Origin: Luteibaculum oceani
GTDB lineage: Bacteria; Bacteroidota; Bacteroidia; Flavobacteriales_D; Luteibaculaceae
Direction: 5' to 3'
Length of the DNA stretch: 64,000 nt
NCBI RefSeq assembly: GCF_007995015.1
Contig: NZ_VORB01000001.1
Span: 460,678 to 524,677, forward strand
Program-made: the position numbers and the translations under genes
The notes under the pieces: model-generated
The model's database searches: none
What the model was told of the DNA's origin: nothing
What the model saw: only the letters and a program-made list of their open reading frames with translations
In this document: positions 29,935 to 39,432 of the stretch, piece after piece
How positions within the stretch are numbered: the stretch's first letter is position 1
Layout: the number at the start of each line of letters is the position of its first letter

Positions 29935-30885
29935 ATGAAAAAGTCATTTAATAAAATAGCACTTGGATTGGTAATTTTGTTGGGAGGAGCATTTAATGCT
30001 TCTGCCCAGCAGGATCCATTAAGTACGCTTTATATTCAAAATCCAGCTTCAGTTAACCCAGGTTATTCTGGTTCTAAAGAGGCCCTTAACGCTACTTTAT
30101 CTCATAGAGAGCAGTGGGTTGGATTCGATGGCGCTCCTTCTACCACCAATTTCAATATTCACTCACCAATTCAGGACAAAAGTCTAGCACTTGGTCTTGG
30201 AGTGTACAACGACGAAATTGGACCTGTAACAAATACAGGATTCTACGTAGATGTAGTGTATCGTTTTCAAGTGACTAGAGATGGTTTTCTACGTGTAGGT
30301 TTACGTGGAGGAGGTTCTTTATTCAACGCAGATTTTGCCAATGTAAATACTAGCCAAGAGCAGGGTAATGGATCTTCAACGGATCCAGCATTTGCACAGT
30401 CAATCAGCGGGGAGTTTTTACCAACCATAGGTTTTGGTGCTTATTTCTCTAATCAGAAATTTTTTGGAGGTATTAGCGTACCAAGTTTCTTGCCTAACGA
30501 AGTTGTTCCAGAAGGTTCTCAATTTGCTTCCTATCGCCAGAATATGCACGTACATGCAATGGCGGGAGCCCTAGTAGAGTTAAATCCACAAATTTTCTTG
30601 AAGCCTTCCTTTGCTGTGAGATATACCAGTGGTGCACCCGTAGCATTGGATGTTACTGCAAATGCAATTTTCTTTGAGAAGTTTGGAGTTGGAGTAATGC
30701 ACAGATTAGGAGACTCTTTTGGAGGTATCTTACAATTCTTCCTAACCGAACAATTTACTCTAGGTTACTCTTATGATTATACTACCAGCGACCTTGGAAT
30801 GTATAATAATGGAACACATGAAGTGATGTTGTCGTATGACTTCATCTACAGAAGTAGCCGTATTAGATCACCAAGATATTTCTAA
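29935..30885 (+). CDS. PorP/SprF family type IX secretion membrane protein
   Basis: This 316-residue outer-membrane protein has a Sec signal peptide cleaved near NASAQQ and alternating hydrophobic strands consistent with a beta-barrel. The mature N-terminus (DPLSTLYIQNPASVNPGYSG, then LSHREQWVGFDGAP) is the hallmark of the PorP/SprF family. Members are needed for secretion or cell-surface attachment of the type B sorting-domain protein encoded next to them (SprB with SprF in gliding flavobacteria; PorP in Porphyromonas). It lies 21 bases after the giant adhesin gene and just before a PorE-like gene, the standard order of such cassettes. Whether it is the core T9SS copy or an accessory paralogue is not decided by the sequence; the adhesin partner favours accessory. 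Confidence 0.92.
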   Translation: MKKSFNKIALGLVILLGGAFNASAQQDPLSTLYIQNPASVNPGYSGSKEALNATLSHREQWVGFDGAPSTTNFNIHSPIQDKSLALGLGVYNDEIGPVTNTGFYVDVVYRFQVTRDGFLRVGLRGGGSLFNADFANVNTSQEQGNGSSTDPAFAQSISGEFLPTIGFGAYFSNQKFFGGISVPSFLPNEVVPEGSQFASYRQNMHVHAMAGALVELNPQIFLKPSFAVRYTSGAPVALDVTANAIFFEKFGVGVMHRLGDSFGGILQFFLTEQFTLGYSYDYTTSDLGMYNNGTHEVMLSYDFIYRSSRIRSPRYF

Positions 30886-30895
30886 CCATAGCAAC

Positions 30896-33064
30896 ATGAA
30901 TCTTACCAAACGACTAGCCGTTGTTTTAGCCATTTTAATTAGTTCAGCTGCGTTCGGTCAGTTTAAGTTATTAGACCGTGCAAACCAGCTGTTTGAAGAT
31001 GAAGCCTATTTCAAAGCGGCTCAACTGTATTTAGATATTGCCTATACCAAGGATAGGGTTCCAGATGAGGCGATTCACAATTTGGCATATTGTTTTAACC
31101 AAATGAGAGATTTTGAGCAGGCTGAGGTTTGGTATGCTCAGGCAGTGCAATTAAGATCTCGTACACCTATGGAGGTTTACTATTACGCTCAAATGCTTAA
31201 AGCGAATGGTAAATATGCCGAGGCTAACAATTGGATGCGTTTATTCCAAGAGTTAAAGCCAGAAGATACCCGAGGTGTAATGCATAATTCCGCTGGAGAT
31301 TATGTTAGAAAACTAAGTCCAATTGTACATCCATACAAGATTTCTAATGCAGAAGTAAACACAGAAGGTCCAGATTTTGGGGCAGCTTTCTTTGGTGAAA
31401 ATTCTGTCGTATTCTCTTCTAGTGGGTATGAAAACCCCGCTATTTTAAGGACTTGGGCCTATAATGGAGGAGAATTTTTGGATTTATATGTATCGGATCG
31501 TGTTGCAGGTGGTGCTCTTACAACTCCCGAGTTATTAAGTAAATCACTAAATACTAAGTTTCACGAAGGTTCGGCCTCTTTTTCAGCTGATGGATTACAA
31601 ATTTATTTTACTAGAGGTGGTGAGTATACTCGCTCTAGAAGTGGTAAGCCAAAATTGAAAATATACAGAGCAACTCTTGCGGGTAACGACTTTGTAAATA
31701 TTGAGCCACTTCCATTTAATAGTGATGAGTTTAACGTTGCACACCCGAGCTTAACAAAGGATGGTAACAAATTGTACTTCGCTTCTGACATGCCAGGTGG
31801 TTATGGTGGGTATGATATCTACGAAGTTGAGTACGATAGAGGTTTTTGGGGAAGACCTAAAAATTTGGGTCCAACTGTAAACACCGAAGGAAATGAGACC
31901 TTCCCTTTCATTCATGAATCAAATGAACTTTACTTTGCTTCCGATGGACATGTAGGTCTTGGAGGTCTTGATATTTTTAAAGTGAAATACTCAAGAGGGG
32001 TATGGCGTGGTGTTGAAAACATGAAGAAGCCTATTAACTCTTCAAGAGATGATTTCGCTTTTGTAACAGATTCTGCTAAGACATTCGGCTATTTCTCATC
32101 TAATAGGAAAGGTGGAGTTGGTGGAGATGATATCTATGCTTTCATCTTTGACGAGCAAAGCGAAGTCTACGTGTTAAACGGTCAGGTAATAGATCAGAAT
32201 GATTTTACCGTTCCTAATGTAACTGTATACGTAAAGAATGCTGATGGTGCCGTGTTAGGTAGATCGGTGGCTGATGAAGACGGTTACTTTACTTTTACTC
32301 TTAACAGACAAGAGCAATACACTTTAATGACAGAAGGTGGAAATTACACTCAGACTGAGGTTAATGTTCCTGTTTTTCCTGCTGGAGAAGTTAAGAATAT
32401 GACTGTTAGAGTTGAGAAGAACAACCTAATGGCTAAGGGGATTATCCGTGAGGTTGGATCTTCTATCAAACTAGCTGGTGTAGAAATGACTTTAATTAAG
32501 TCCTCTTCTCAACAAATCCAAAAAACATTAACGGGTCCTGATGGTAAGTTCTCTTTCATACTAGACCCTAATAGTACTTATACGCTTAAGGCTGCCAAGC
32601 CAGGATTTATGGCTAAGAGCAAAATTTTCTCAACTGCTGGTCAGGATGTGAATAGACCAATTCAGGTTGATGATATTTTCCTTGAGCGCATTAGAGTTAA
32701 TCAAGTAATTGAAATTCCAAACGTGTACTACGAACTAGGTAAATGGAATATTACTGCTGATGCTGGAAAACAATTAGATAAAGTTGTAGAATTTATGCAG
32801 GATAATCCTTCAGTATCTATTGAGCTAAGCTCACATACAGATTCTAGAGGGGATGCTAATTACAACATGGAATTAAGCCAAAAACGTGCTCAAAGTGCGG
32901 TAGATTACATTGTGAGTAGAGGAATTTCTGTTGAGCGTATCCTAGCTAAAGGATATGGTGAGGAGAAATTGAAGAATAATTGTTCTGATGGTGTTGCGTG
33001 TACAGAAGCGGAGCACAAACAAAACAGAAGAACTGAGATTAGGGTAATTGCGATTAATGAGTAA
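30896..33064 (+). CDS. PorE-like TPR / beta-propeller / OmpA-family protein
   Basis: Domain order is that of PorE: TPR-like helices (about residues 25-140), a WD40-like PD40 beta-propeller (about 160-410, repeats such as DGNKLYFASD and ESNELYFASDGH), two carboxypeptidase-regulatory-like Ig domains (about 430-580) and a C-terminal OmpA domain (about 610-720). The OmpA domain has the peptidoglycan-binding signature SHTDSRGD...LSQKRA. It would tether the secretion/attachment complex to peptidoglycan. The start is taken as ATG at 30896 because it begins a normal signal peptide (ending AAFGQ); an upstream in-frame extension overlaps porP/sprF and lacks sense. Unlike Porphyromonas PorE no lipobox is visible. 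A strong terminator follows. Confidence 0.88.
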   Translation: MNLTKRLAVVLAILISSAAFGQFKLLDRANQLFEDEAYFKAAQLYLDIAYTKDRVPDEAIHNLAYCFNQMRDFEQAEVWYAQAVQLRSRTPMEVYYYAQMLKANGKYAEANNWMRLFQELKPEDTRGVMHNSAGDYVRKLSPIVHPYKISNAEVNTEGPDFGAAFFGENSVVFSSSGYENPAILRTWAYNGGEFLDLYVSDRVAGGALTTPELLSKSLNTKFHEGSASFSADGLQIYFTRGGEYTRSRSGKPKLKIYRATLAGNDFVNIEPLPFNSDEFNVAHPSLTKDGNKLYFASDMPGGYGGYDIYEVEYDRGFWGRPKNLGPTVNTEGNETFPFIHESNELYFASDGHVGLGGLDIFKVKYSRGVWRGVENMKKPINSSRDDFAFVTDSAKTFGYFSSNRKGGVGGDDIYAFIFDEQSEVYVLNGQVIDQNDFTVPNVTVYVKNADGAVLGRSVADEDGYFTFTLNRQEQYTLMTEGGNYTQTEVNVPVFPAGEVKNMTVRVEKNNLMAKGIIREVGSSIKLAGVEMTLIKSSSQQIQKTLTGPDGKFSFILDPNSTYTLKAAKPGFMAKSKIFSTAGQDVNRPIQVDDIFLERIRVNQVIEIPNVYYELGKWNITADAGKQLDKVVEFMQDNPSVSIELSSHTDSRGDANYNMELSQKRAQSAVDYIVSRGISVERILAKGYGEEKLKNNCSDGVACTEAEHKQNRRTEIRVIAINE

Positions 33065-33082
33065 ACCCAGATATACCTAATT

Positions 33083-33117
33083 AAAAAAGCCCCACCTTCT
33101 ACGGTGGGGCTTTTTTT
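33083..33117. terminator. Bidirectional terminator between the PorE-like gene and the suf operon
   Basis: GCCCCACC (33089-33096), loop TTCTAC, GGTGGGGC (33103-33110), with A and T runs on either side. It serves both convergent units; the T run overlaps the DUF2480 stop codon. Confidence 0.93.
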
Positions 33118-33622
33118 ATGCTTTGTAAATGGGCACTGTAGAACAAGGTTCCCCAAACATGAGGCTTTTGCATTTAGGCCTCAGCAGTTTTGCTAGTTCC
33201 CCGTAAAATTCTCCTGATAGATCTAGTTTACCACATCCTTTAATAATAACCATTGATCGCTCCGCAAGAGAACTTGCAAACTGGCTATTAACTTTATCTA
33301 ATATTAGCCTTTCTAAAGCCTTTTCTTTATCTGAGAAGTATATTGTGTTCCCTTTTGAGGAAAGTGCTGTAGAAAGCAGTAAATAAGCCCATTTTGGAAC
33401 AATAGCGTCCTTCGTATCGATAATGGTAAGGACTTGGTCTTGATATTTACTAACTAATTGATTTACCCAATTCCTAAAATCCTTCTCCTTTAGGATTAAT
33501 CCTTCATACAAACCCTCTGCTATTGGAATTGCAGTTATGGATTCGCTGGGAATAAACTCATCTAGGTCTAGTGTAATTAATTTTGAATTTGCTACTCGAT
33601 TAATAATGGGTTCCATAATCAT
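33116..33622 (-). CDS. DUF2480 family protein, end of suf operon
   Basis: This 168-residue soluble protein matches the Bacteroidota DUF2480 family as I know it: N-terminal INRVANSKL and C-terminal GEPCSTVPIYK with two conserved cysteine positions (Cys130 in IIKGCGK region and the GEPCS cysteine). The function is unestablished, but the family is repeatedly found at the end of SUF operons, and here its ATG abuts the DUF59 stop, so a role in iron-sulfur cluster assembly or delivery is a reasonable inference. A second ATG two codons downstream is an equally possible start. It is the last gene before the bidirectional terminator. Confidence 0.82.
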   Translation of the reverse strand: MIMEPIINRVANSKLITLDLDEFIPSESITAIPIAEGLYEGLILKEKDFRNWVNQLVSKYQDQVLTIIDTKDAIVPKWAYLLLSTALSSKGNTIYFSDKEKALERLILDKVNSQFASSLAERSMVIIKGCGKLDLSGEFYGELAKLLRPKCKSLMFGEPCSTVPIYKA

Positions 33623-33934
33623 TTATAAAAATCCCAATTCCAGTTTGGCTTCTTCGGTCATCATCTCCTTGTCCCATGGTGGGTCAAATACCAACTTAAC
33701 TTTGGCATCGTTCACGCCTTCCGTGTCTTTAACTTTCTGCTCTACTTCTGCAGGCATAGATTCGGCAACGGGGCAATTGGGAGTGGTTAGAGTCATTACT
33801 ATTTCAACATCCGCATTATCGTCGATGTTAATTTCGTAAATGAGTCCAAGTTGGTAGATATCAACGGGTATTTCCGGGTCGAAAATACTTTTTAGGGTAT
33901 CTATGATGTTATTTTCAATAGACTTTTTGTCCAT
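33623..33934 (-). CDS. DUF59 / MIP18-family SUF-associated protein (SufT-like)
   Basis: At 103 residues this is a stand-alone MIP18 (DUF59) domain, a family involved in maturation of Fe-S proteins. Visible family features are the FDPEIPVDIYQLGLIYEI start and the segment TTPNCPVAESMP with the conserved cysteine, ending in FDPPWDKEMM. It overlaps the sufE stop by one base (TAATG) and touches the DUF2480 start, so it is translationally coupled inside the suf operon. It probably helps transfer clusters from the SufBCD scaffold to client proteins, by analogy with SufT. Confidence 0.9.
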   Translation of the reverse strand: MDKKSIENNIIDTLKSIFDPEIPVDIYQLGLIYEINIDDNADVEIVMTLTTPNCPVAESMPAEVEQKVKDTEGVNDAKVKLVFDPPWDKEMMTEEAKLELGFL

Positions 33935-34362
33935 TACTGTGCTTTTTGGGTAAGTGAATATGCTAGTGCATAATTTTTAATCTGTTTGATCATACTAACC
34001 AAACCGTTACTGCGGGTAGGTGACAAATGTTCTTTCAACCCTATTTCATCAATTATTTCCAGCTTGGCATCAACAATGTCTTTAGGCTTTTGGTTGTTCA
34101 GTACTTTAATAAGGATGGAAATAATTCCTTTGGTAATAATAGCATCACTATCTGCTTTAAAGGTTACAACTTCTCCGTTGTAGTTCGGTTTAAGCCATAC
34201 GCGACTTTGGCAACCTTTAATTAGCAATTCGTCTGCTTTTTCTTCTTCAGCAAGAAGTGGTAATTCCTTACCTAATTGGATAATATGTTCATACTTATCC
34301 ATCCAATCATCAAAAAAACCAAAGGTTTCTCTCAATTCATTTTCCCGCTGTTCTATGGTCAT
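33934..34362 (-). CDS. sufE: SufE sulfur-acceptor protein
   Basis: SufE takes persulfide sulfur from SufS and passes it to SufB. The 142-residue protein has the expected length, and the acceptor cysteine is Cys51 in LLIKGCQSRVWL, the same position as in the Escherichia coli protein. The C-terminal helix PTRSNGLVSMIKQIK is typical. It lies seven bases after sufS and overlaps the DUF59 gene by one base. Confidence 0.95.
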   Translation of the reverse strand: MTIEQRENELRETFGFFDDWMDKYEHIIQLGKELPLLAEEEKADELLIKGCQSRVWLKPNYNGEVVTFKADSDAIITKGIISILIKVLNNQKPKDIVDAKLEIIDEIGLKEHLSPTRSNGLVSMIKQIKNYALAYSLTQKAQ

Positions 34363-34369
34363 GGTAAAG

Positions 34370-35602
34370 CTATTTAAGCATGTTAATGGCTCTTTCTAGG
34401 CCTTTAACCAATGCATCAATTTCTTCGGTAGTGTTATAGATGGCAAAAGAGGCTCTTATGGTTCCAGGTATCTTAAACTGGTCCATAATTGGTTGGGCAC
34501 AATGGTGTCCAGTCCTAACAGCAATCCCCATTTTATCCAAAATGGTTCCAATGTCATATGGATGAACTCCATCCACAATAAAGGAAACCAACGAAGCTTT
34601 ATTTTCTGCTGTTCCTATTATTCGAACATCGGGTAAAGCACTTAATTTTTCGGTAGCGTAATCGAGTAATTGCTGTTCGATTGCATGGATTTCATCGAAA
34701 CCAACTTTTTCAATAAATTCTATCGCTGGTTTAAGGGCTATCACCCCTGCAATGTTGGGAGTACCTGCCTCGAATTTATGGGGAAGCTCTGCATAGGTGG
34801 TTTTGTCGAAACTAACTGTAGCAATCATTTCGCCTCCGCCCACAACTGGTTCCATTTTATTCAGCCAATCTCTTTTGCCGTACAATACTCCAACCCCAGT
34901 GGGACCGTACATTTTATGTGCTGAAAAGGTGTAAAAATCTGCATCCAATTCTTGCATGTCTAATTTGCAGTGAGGTGCAGCTTGTGCCCCATCAATCAGC
35001 ACTGGAATTCCCAAAGCATGAGACCAATCGATGAATTTCTTAATTGGGTTTATACTTCCAAGGGCATTAGAAATATGCGAAATGGCTACGATTTTGGTTC
35101 GCTGATTAATTAGGCTTCTGAAAGCTTCTGTATCAAGCTCACCTTTTTCGTTAAAAGGAACCACTTTCACAGTAGCCTCAACCTCTTCGGCGAGCATCTG
35201 CCAGGGCACTATGTTACTGTGGTGTTCTAGGGCCGAAATCAAAATTTCATCTCCCTTACCTACAAATCCACTCTTACGGAACGATTGAGCAACAATATTT
35301 ATCCCTTCAGTTGTTCCGTTTGTAAATATTATTTCTTCGCTGTGTTTAGCATTAATAAAGGATTGTACAGCTTTTCTAGAGGCTTCAAAAGCATCGGTGG
35401 AGATTTGACTTAAGTGATGCACCCCACGATGGATATTGGCGTTTAATTTTTCGTAATAATGGCGCTCGCAATCAATTACCGATTTCGGTTTCTGAGTAGT
35501 TGCACCGTTATCGAAATACACCAATGGTTTTCCGTTTACCTCCGTATTTAAAATAGGGAAGAGCTTTCTTATCTCCGCTGTATTTACCAATTCTTTAATC
35601 AA
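34370..35602 (-). CDS. sufS: Cysteine desulfurase SufS
   Basis: This PLP enzyme removes sulfur from cysteine and carries it as a persulfide for Fe-S cluster assembly. The 410-residue protein shows the group II (SufS) features: YFDNGATTQKP near the start, the PLP lysine in FSAHKMYGPTGVG, and the catalytic cysteine in RTGHHCAQP close to the C-terminus. The start two bases after sufD and the end seven bases before sufE place it centrally in the suf operon. No oddities in length or motifs were noticed. Confidence 0.96.
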   Translation of the reverse strand: MIKELVNTAEIRKLFPILNTEVNGKPLVYFDNGATTQKPKSVIDCERHYYEKLNANIHRGVHHLSQISTDAFEASRKAVQSFINAKHSEEIIFTNGTTEGINIVAQSFRKSGFVGKGDEILISALEHHSNIVPWQMLAEEVEATVKVVPFNEKGELDTEAFRSLINQRTKIVAISHISNALGSINPIKKFIDWSHALGIPVLIDGAQAAPHCKLDMQELDADFYTFSAHKMYGPTGVGVLYGKRDWLNKMEPVVGGGEMIATVSFDKTTYAELPHKFEAGTPNIAGVIALKPAIEFIEKVGFDEIHAIEQQLLDYATEKLSALPDVRIIGTAENKASLVSFIVDGVHPYDIGTILDKMGIAVRTGHHCAQPIMDQFKIPGTIRASFAIYNTTEEIDALVKGLERAINMLK

Positions 35603-35604
35603 GC

Positions 35605-36834
35605 TTAAGCTAGTTTTTTGTCTATTGCTGTTTCAGCTAATTCTTTAACCGCATCAACTGATATAGATTCCAATACCTCAGCCGCAAACGCCTTTAAAAG
35701 CAATTTTTTGGCCTCTCTTGCAGGAACTCCTCTCGATTGCAGATAAAACAATGCCTCACTGTTCAATTTACCCGTAGTGGATCCATGTGAACACTTAACG
35801 TCATCAGCATAAATTTCAAGTTCTGGCTTAGCATTAACCGTTGCGTTATCACTAAGTAGAATATTAGAACTCGACTGGAAAGCATTTGTTTTCTGCGCAT
35901 CTTGATGCACCATTATTTTACCATTGAAAATGGCCGTTCCTTTTCCATCCACTACATTTTTATAGTTTTCGGAAGAGGTGCAATTAGGCACGCAATGGCT
36001 AACCATGGTGTGGTTATCGAAATGCTGTGCTCCGTTGGGCATTACAATACCGTTAAGTTCGGCATGTGCAAATTCTCCAATCAGATTGATGTCTAGGTTG
36101 TTTCTTTGCCAGTTTCCGTCGAAACACAAGGTGTTTATGTGGAAAACCGCACCGCTCTCAACATTAGCTGCTGTATCGGTGATAAGAAAGTCTGAATTAG
36201 CACTGTTGTTTAGTTCGAGATGAAGTTTTGCATTCGCCTCAACGTGAATTTCACTCTGTACGTACAACAATTGGTTATCCCCTTCAGACTCTGTGTTGAT
36301 GATGAACTTAGACTTTGAAAGTTCTTCTGCACAGATAAAAATTCTTGGGAAAGAAACGCTATTGTTACCCGTAGACGCAATGTTGATTTGTACAGCCTCC
36401 TCTATTACAGTAGATTCTGGTACTGTAATTACCAACACATCTTGAAAAAATGCCTGGTGCATAAGGCTAAACACATCGCGGTGGAAATTGGCAATGGTTC
36501 CAATTTTCGACAACTCTTCGCTAGAGCAATCCTCAAGCTTCTTAACGATTATTCCCTGGGTGTTATTCCCTTGAATCTTACCATTTACAATGTCAATGGT
36601 ATTGTTGGAGAATGCGTTGTTGAAATTGAAATTGTTATTTTCTTGAAATGAGAAATTCCCATTCTGAATTTTTGCTGTTCTCGAGTATTTCCAGAACTCG
36701 CTTTTTCTCGTAGGAAAATCAGCAGTATGCAAAAGCTCTACTGCTTCCTTCGAAAGCGGATTGGCAAGAACCGAATTGTTCGGTTCTAGGTTACTCAAAA
36801 AGCTATTTTTCACTTTAGATTCTGCTGTAAGCAT
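35605..36834 (-). CDS. sufD: Fe-S cluster assembly protein SufD
   Basis: SufD forms the SufBC2D scaffold on which Fe-S clusters are built. The protein of 409 residues has the long beta-helix core of the SufB/SufD family and ends with the usual helical segment (GVPAREAKKLLLKAFAAEVLE). The functional histidine of SufD is visible in DDVKCSHGSTTGKL. It starts one base after the sufC stop and sufS follows after two bases, so translation of the three genes is tightly linked. Confidence 0.94.
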   Translation of the reverse strand: MLTAESKVKNSFLSNLEPNNSVLANPLSKEAVELLHTADFPTRKSEFWKYSRTAKIQNGNFSFQENNNFNFNNAFSNNTIDIVNGKIQGNNTQGIIVKKLEDCSSEELSKIGTIANFHRDVFSLMHQAFFQDVLVITVPESTVIEEAVQINIASTGNNSVSFPRIFICAEELSKSKFIINTESEGDNQLLYVQSEIHVEANAKLHLELNNSANSDFLITDTAANVESGAVFHINTLCFDGNWQRNNLDINLIGEFAHAELNGIVMPNGAQHFDNHTMVSHCVPNCTSSENYKNVVDGKGTAIFNGKIMVHQDAQKTNAFQSSSNILLSDNATVNAKPELEIYADDVKCSHGSTTGKLNSEALFYLQSRGVPAREAKKLLLKAFAAEVLESISVDAVKELAETAIDKKLA

Positions 36835-36835
36835 A

Positions 36836-37591
36836 TTAAACCGCTTCTACCCCTTCTTTAATCCAATCGTACCCTTTTTCTTCTAATTCTAGCGCAAGAG
36901 ATTTGTCGCCAGACTTCACAATTCTTCCTTTGTATAAAACGTGTACAAAATCTGGAACAATGTAGTCTAACAACCTTTGGTAATGCGTTACTACGATGGT
37001 TGCATTTTCAGGGCTTTTTAATTTGTTTACCCCATTAGCTACAACTCTTAGCGCATCGATATCTAAACCAGAATCGGTTTCATCTAAGATGGCTAATTTG
37101 GGCTCTAACATGGCCATTTGAAAAATCTCGTTTCTTTTCTTCTCTCCTCCAGAAAAACCTTCGTTTACCGAACGTTTTGCTAGGTTATCAGGAAGATCCA
37201 CCAAGGCAGATTTTTCTTTTACCATTTTCAGAAAATCTCCAGCAGAAATTTCTTCTTCTCCTCTGGCTTTTCTGATTTCGTTAATACTTGTTTTTAGGAA
37301 GTTGATGTTAGAAACACCCGGGATTTCTACAGGGTATTGAAAAGCAAGGAATAATCCTTTGTGTGCTCTTTCCTCTGGATCTAGATCCAACAGATCTTCA
37401 CCATTAAAAGTTGCCTCTCCACCTGTAACCTCGTATTCTTCTCTTCCAGCTAATACAGATGCTAGGGTAGATTTTCCCGAACCATTTGGTCCCATAATAG
37501 CGTGTACTTCACCTGGTTTAATTTCAAGGTTGATTCCCTTTAAAATTTCCTTCCCCTCTATTGAGGCTTGTAGATTCTTTATTGATAACAT
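36836..37591 (-). CDS. sufC: Fe-S cluster assembly ATPase SufC
   Basis: SufC is the ABC-type ATPase that drives the SufBC2D scaffold in the cytoplasm; it is not a transporter. The 251-residue protein has Walker A GPNGSGKS at residues 35-42, the signature NEGFSGGEKKRNE and Walker B LAILDETDSGLD, all typical of SufC. It sits between sufB (20 bases upstream) and sufD (one base downstream). Confidence 0.96.
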   Translation of the reverse strand: MLSIKNLQASIEGKEILKGINLEIKPGEVHAIMGPNGSGKSTLASVLAGREEYEVTGGEATFNGEDLLDLDPEERAHKGLFLAFQYPVEIPGVSNINFLKTSINEIRKARGEEEISAGDFLKMVKEKSALVDLPDNLAKRSVNEGFSGGEKKRNEIFQMAMLEPKLAILDETDSGLDIDALRVVANGVNKLKSPENATIVVTHYQRLLDYIVPDFVHVLYKGRIVKSGDKSLALELEEKGYDWIKEGVEAV

Positions 37592-37611
37592 TTTAATCTT
37601 CTTCTCTTTTA

Positions 37612-39057
37612 TTAACCTACGCTTCCTTCTAAGCTTACTTCTAATAATTTTCTTGCTTCTACAGCAAATTCCATAGGTAACTTATTAAGTACCTCTTTAC
37701 AATATCCGTTAACGATTAGGGCAACAGCCTTTTCCGTTTCTATACCTCTTTGATTGCAGTAGAAAATTTGATCTTCTCCAATTTTACTTGTGGTTGCCTC
37801 GTGCTCAATTTGTGCATCGGCATTGTCGCATTCTATATAAGGGAAAGTGTGCGCTCCACAACGATCCGACATAAGTAGCGAGTCGCATTGTGAGAAGTTA
37901 CGGGCGTTTTTAGCATTCTTGGCCACTTTAACCAAACCTCTGTATGAGTTATTAGACTGCCCTGCTGAAATACCCTTACTAATAATGATACTTCTGGTAT
38001 TATTACCCAGGTGTAGCATTTTGGTACCGGTATCTGCCTGCTGGTGATTGTTGGTAACCGCTACAGAGTAAAATTCACCCTCGGAATTATCTCCTTTTAA
38101 GATACATGAAGGATATTTCCAGGTGATTGATGACCCAGTTTCTACTTGTGTCCAAGAAATTTTCGAGTTTTTACCCTCGCAAAGTCCTCTCTTAGTAACG
38201 AAGTTGTATACCCCACCTTTACCGTTTTTATCTCCAGGATACCAGTTTTGAACGGTAGAGTATTTTATCTCAGCATCGTCTAAAGCAACCAATTCAACCA
38301 CTGCTGCATGCAATTGGTTTTCGTCGCGCTGCGGTGCCGTACAACCTTCTAGATATGAACAGTAACTTCCCTTGTCGGCTACCACTAAAGTCCTTTCGAA
38401 TTGTCCCGTTCCTGCTTCGTTAATACGGAAGTAGGTACTTAATTCCATTGGGCATCTTACCCCTTTTGGAATGTAGCAGAAGCTACCATCGGTAAAAACA
38501 GCTGCGTTTAGCGCTGCGAAGAAATTATCGGTTACGGGAACTACAGACCCAAGATATTTTTTAACCAGCTCTGGGTGCTCTTGTACTGCTTCTGAAAAGG
38601 AGCAGAAAATAATACCTAACTCCGCAAGCTTGTCCTTAAAGGTGGTTTTAACAGAAACCGAATCCATTACCACGTCTACCGCAACTCCAACTAGGCGTTT
38701 TTGCTCATCGAGGCTTATTCCCAGTTTACTAAAGGTTTCCAGCAATTCTGGATCCACCTCGTCTAAACTTTCGTATTCCTTCTTCTTTTTTGGAGCTGCG
38801 TAATAGTGGATATCCTGGTAATCTACCGGGGTATACTTTACGTGTGCCCAATTTGGCTCTTTCATGGTTTTCCAAACCTCAAAAGCCTTAAGTCTATATT
38901 CCAGCAGCCATTCTGGCTCGTTCTTTTTGGCTGAAATAAGTTTGATGATATCCTCGTTTAGGCCCTTAGGAGCTTTGTCGGATTCTATATTGGTATAAAA
39001 TCCATACTTATACTCCTGTTGGGTTACCTCTTCGAGTATTTTGTCTTTCCCCTCCAT
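37612..39057 (-). CDS. sufB: Fe-S cluster assembly protein SufB
   Basis: SufB is the core scaffold subunit on which clusters form. It has 481 residues, the normal length. Visible family features are the [19 protein letters not shown] segment, [13 protein letters not shown], the cysteine in [13 protein letters not shown] that corresponds to the functional SufB cysteine, and the C-terminal [21 protein letters not shown]. It is the second gene of the operon, 20 bases after the SufA-like gene. Confidence 0.96.
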   Translation of the reverse strand: MEGKDKILEEVTQQEYKYGFYTNIESDKAPKGLNEDIIKLISAKKNEPEWLLEYRLKAFEVWKTMKEPNWAHVKYTPVDYQDIHYYAAPKKKKEYESLDEVDPELLETFSKLGISLDEQKRLVGVAVDVVMDSVSVKTTFKDKLAELGIIFCSFSEAVQEHPELVKKYLGSVVPVTDNFFAALNAAVFTDGSFCYIPKGVRCPMELSTYFRINEAGTGQFERTLVVADKGSYCSYLEGCTAPQRDENQLHAAVVELVALDDAEIKYSTVQNWYPGDKNGKGGVYNFVTKRGLCEGKNSKISWTQVETGSSITWKYPSCILKGDNSEGEFYSVAVTNNHQQADTGTKMLHLGNNTRSIIISKGISAGQSNNSYRGLVKVAKNAKNARNFSQCDSLLMSDRCGAHTFPYIECDNADAQIEHEATTSKIGEDQIFYCNQRGIETEKAVALIVNGYCKEVLNKLPMEFAVEARKLLEVSLEGSVG

Positions 39058-39077
39058 CTACTTTGTGTCCTACAATT

Positions 39078-39404
39078 TTATAATGAGAAACTTTCTCCGC
39101 AACCGCAGGTACGGTTAGCGTTTGGATTAACAAACACGAATCCCTTTCCGTTTAATCCACCGGAATAATCCAATTCGGTTCCTACCAAATACAAAAAGCT
39201 CTTTTTGTCTACTACTACTTTTACGCCGTTGTCTTCGAAAACTTTATCCTGTTCAGAAAGCTGGTTGTCGAACTCCAAATTGTACATTAATCCAGAGCAT
39301 CCACCACCTTTAACTCCAACTCGGACAAAGGCGTCTTTTCCTTTGTGATCCTCTGCCAACAATTTGGCTACTTGTTCACGTGCGTTGTCCGAAACTTTTA
39401 TCAT
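39078..39404 (-). CDS. sufA: SufA/IscA-type iron-sulfur carrier (HesB family)
   Basis: This A-type carrier of 108 residues receives clusters from the scaffold and delivers them to apoproteins. The three conserved cysteines are Cys36 (GGGCSGLMYNLEF), Cys100 and Cys102 (TCGCGESF), as in SufA/IscA. It is the first gene of the leftward suf operon. Its ATG lies only four bases from a perfect 19-bp palindrome that overlaps the predicted transcription start, so its position makes it the gene most directly exposed to operon control. Confidence 0.94.
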   Translation of the reverse strand: MIKVSDNAREQVAKLLAEDHKGKDAFVRVGVKGGGCSGLMYNLEFDNQLSEQDKVFEDNGVKVVVDKKSFLYLVGTELDYSGGLNGKGFVFVNPNANRTCGCGESFSL

Positions 39405-39408
39405 GTTT

Positions 39409-39427
39409 ATTTAGATTTAATCTAAAT
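39409..39427. promoter_or_regulatory. Perfect 9-1-9 palindrome: candidate operator of the suf operon
   Basis: ATTTAGATT-T-AATCTAAAT. The two arms are exactly complementary around 39418. It covers the predicted +1 to +19 of the suf transcript and ends four bases before the sufA ATG. The 19-bp 9-1-9 layout resembles DtxR/IdeR or Fur-type metalloregulator boxes; which regulator binds is unknown. Confidence 0.65.
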
Positions 39428-39432
39428 TTCTG

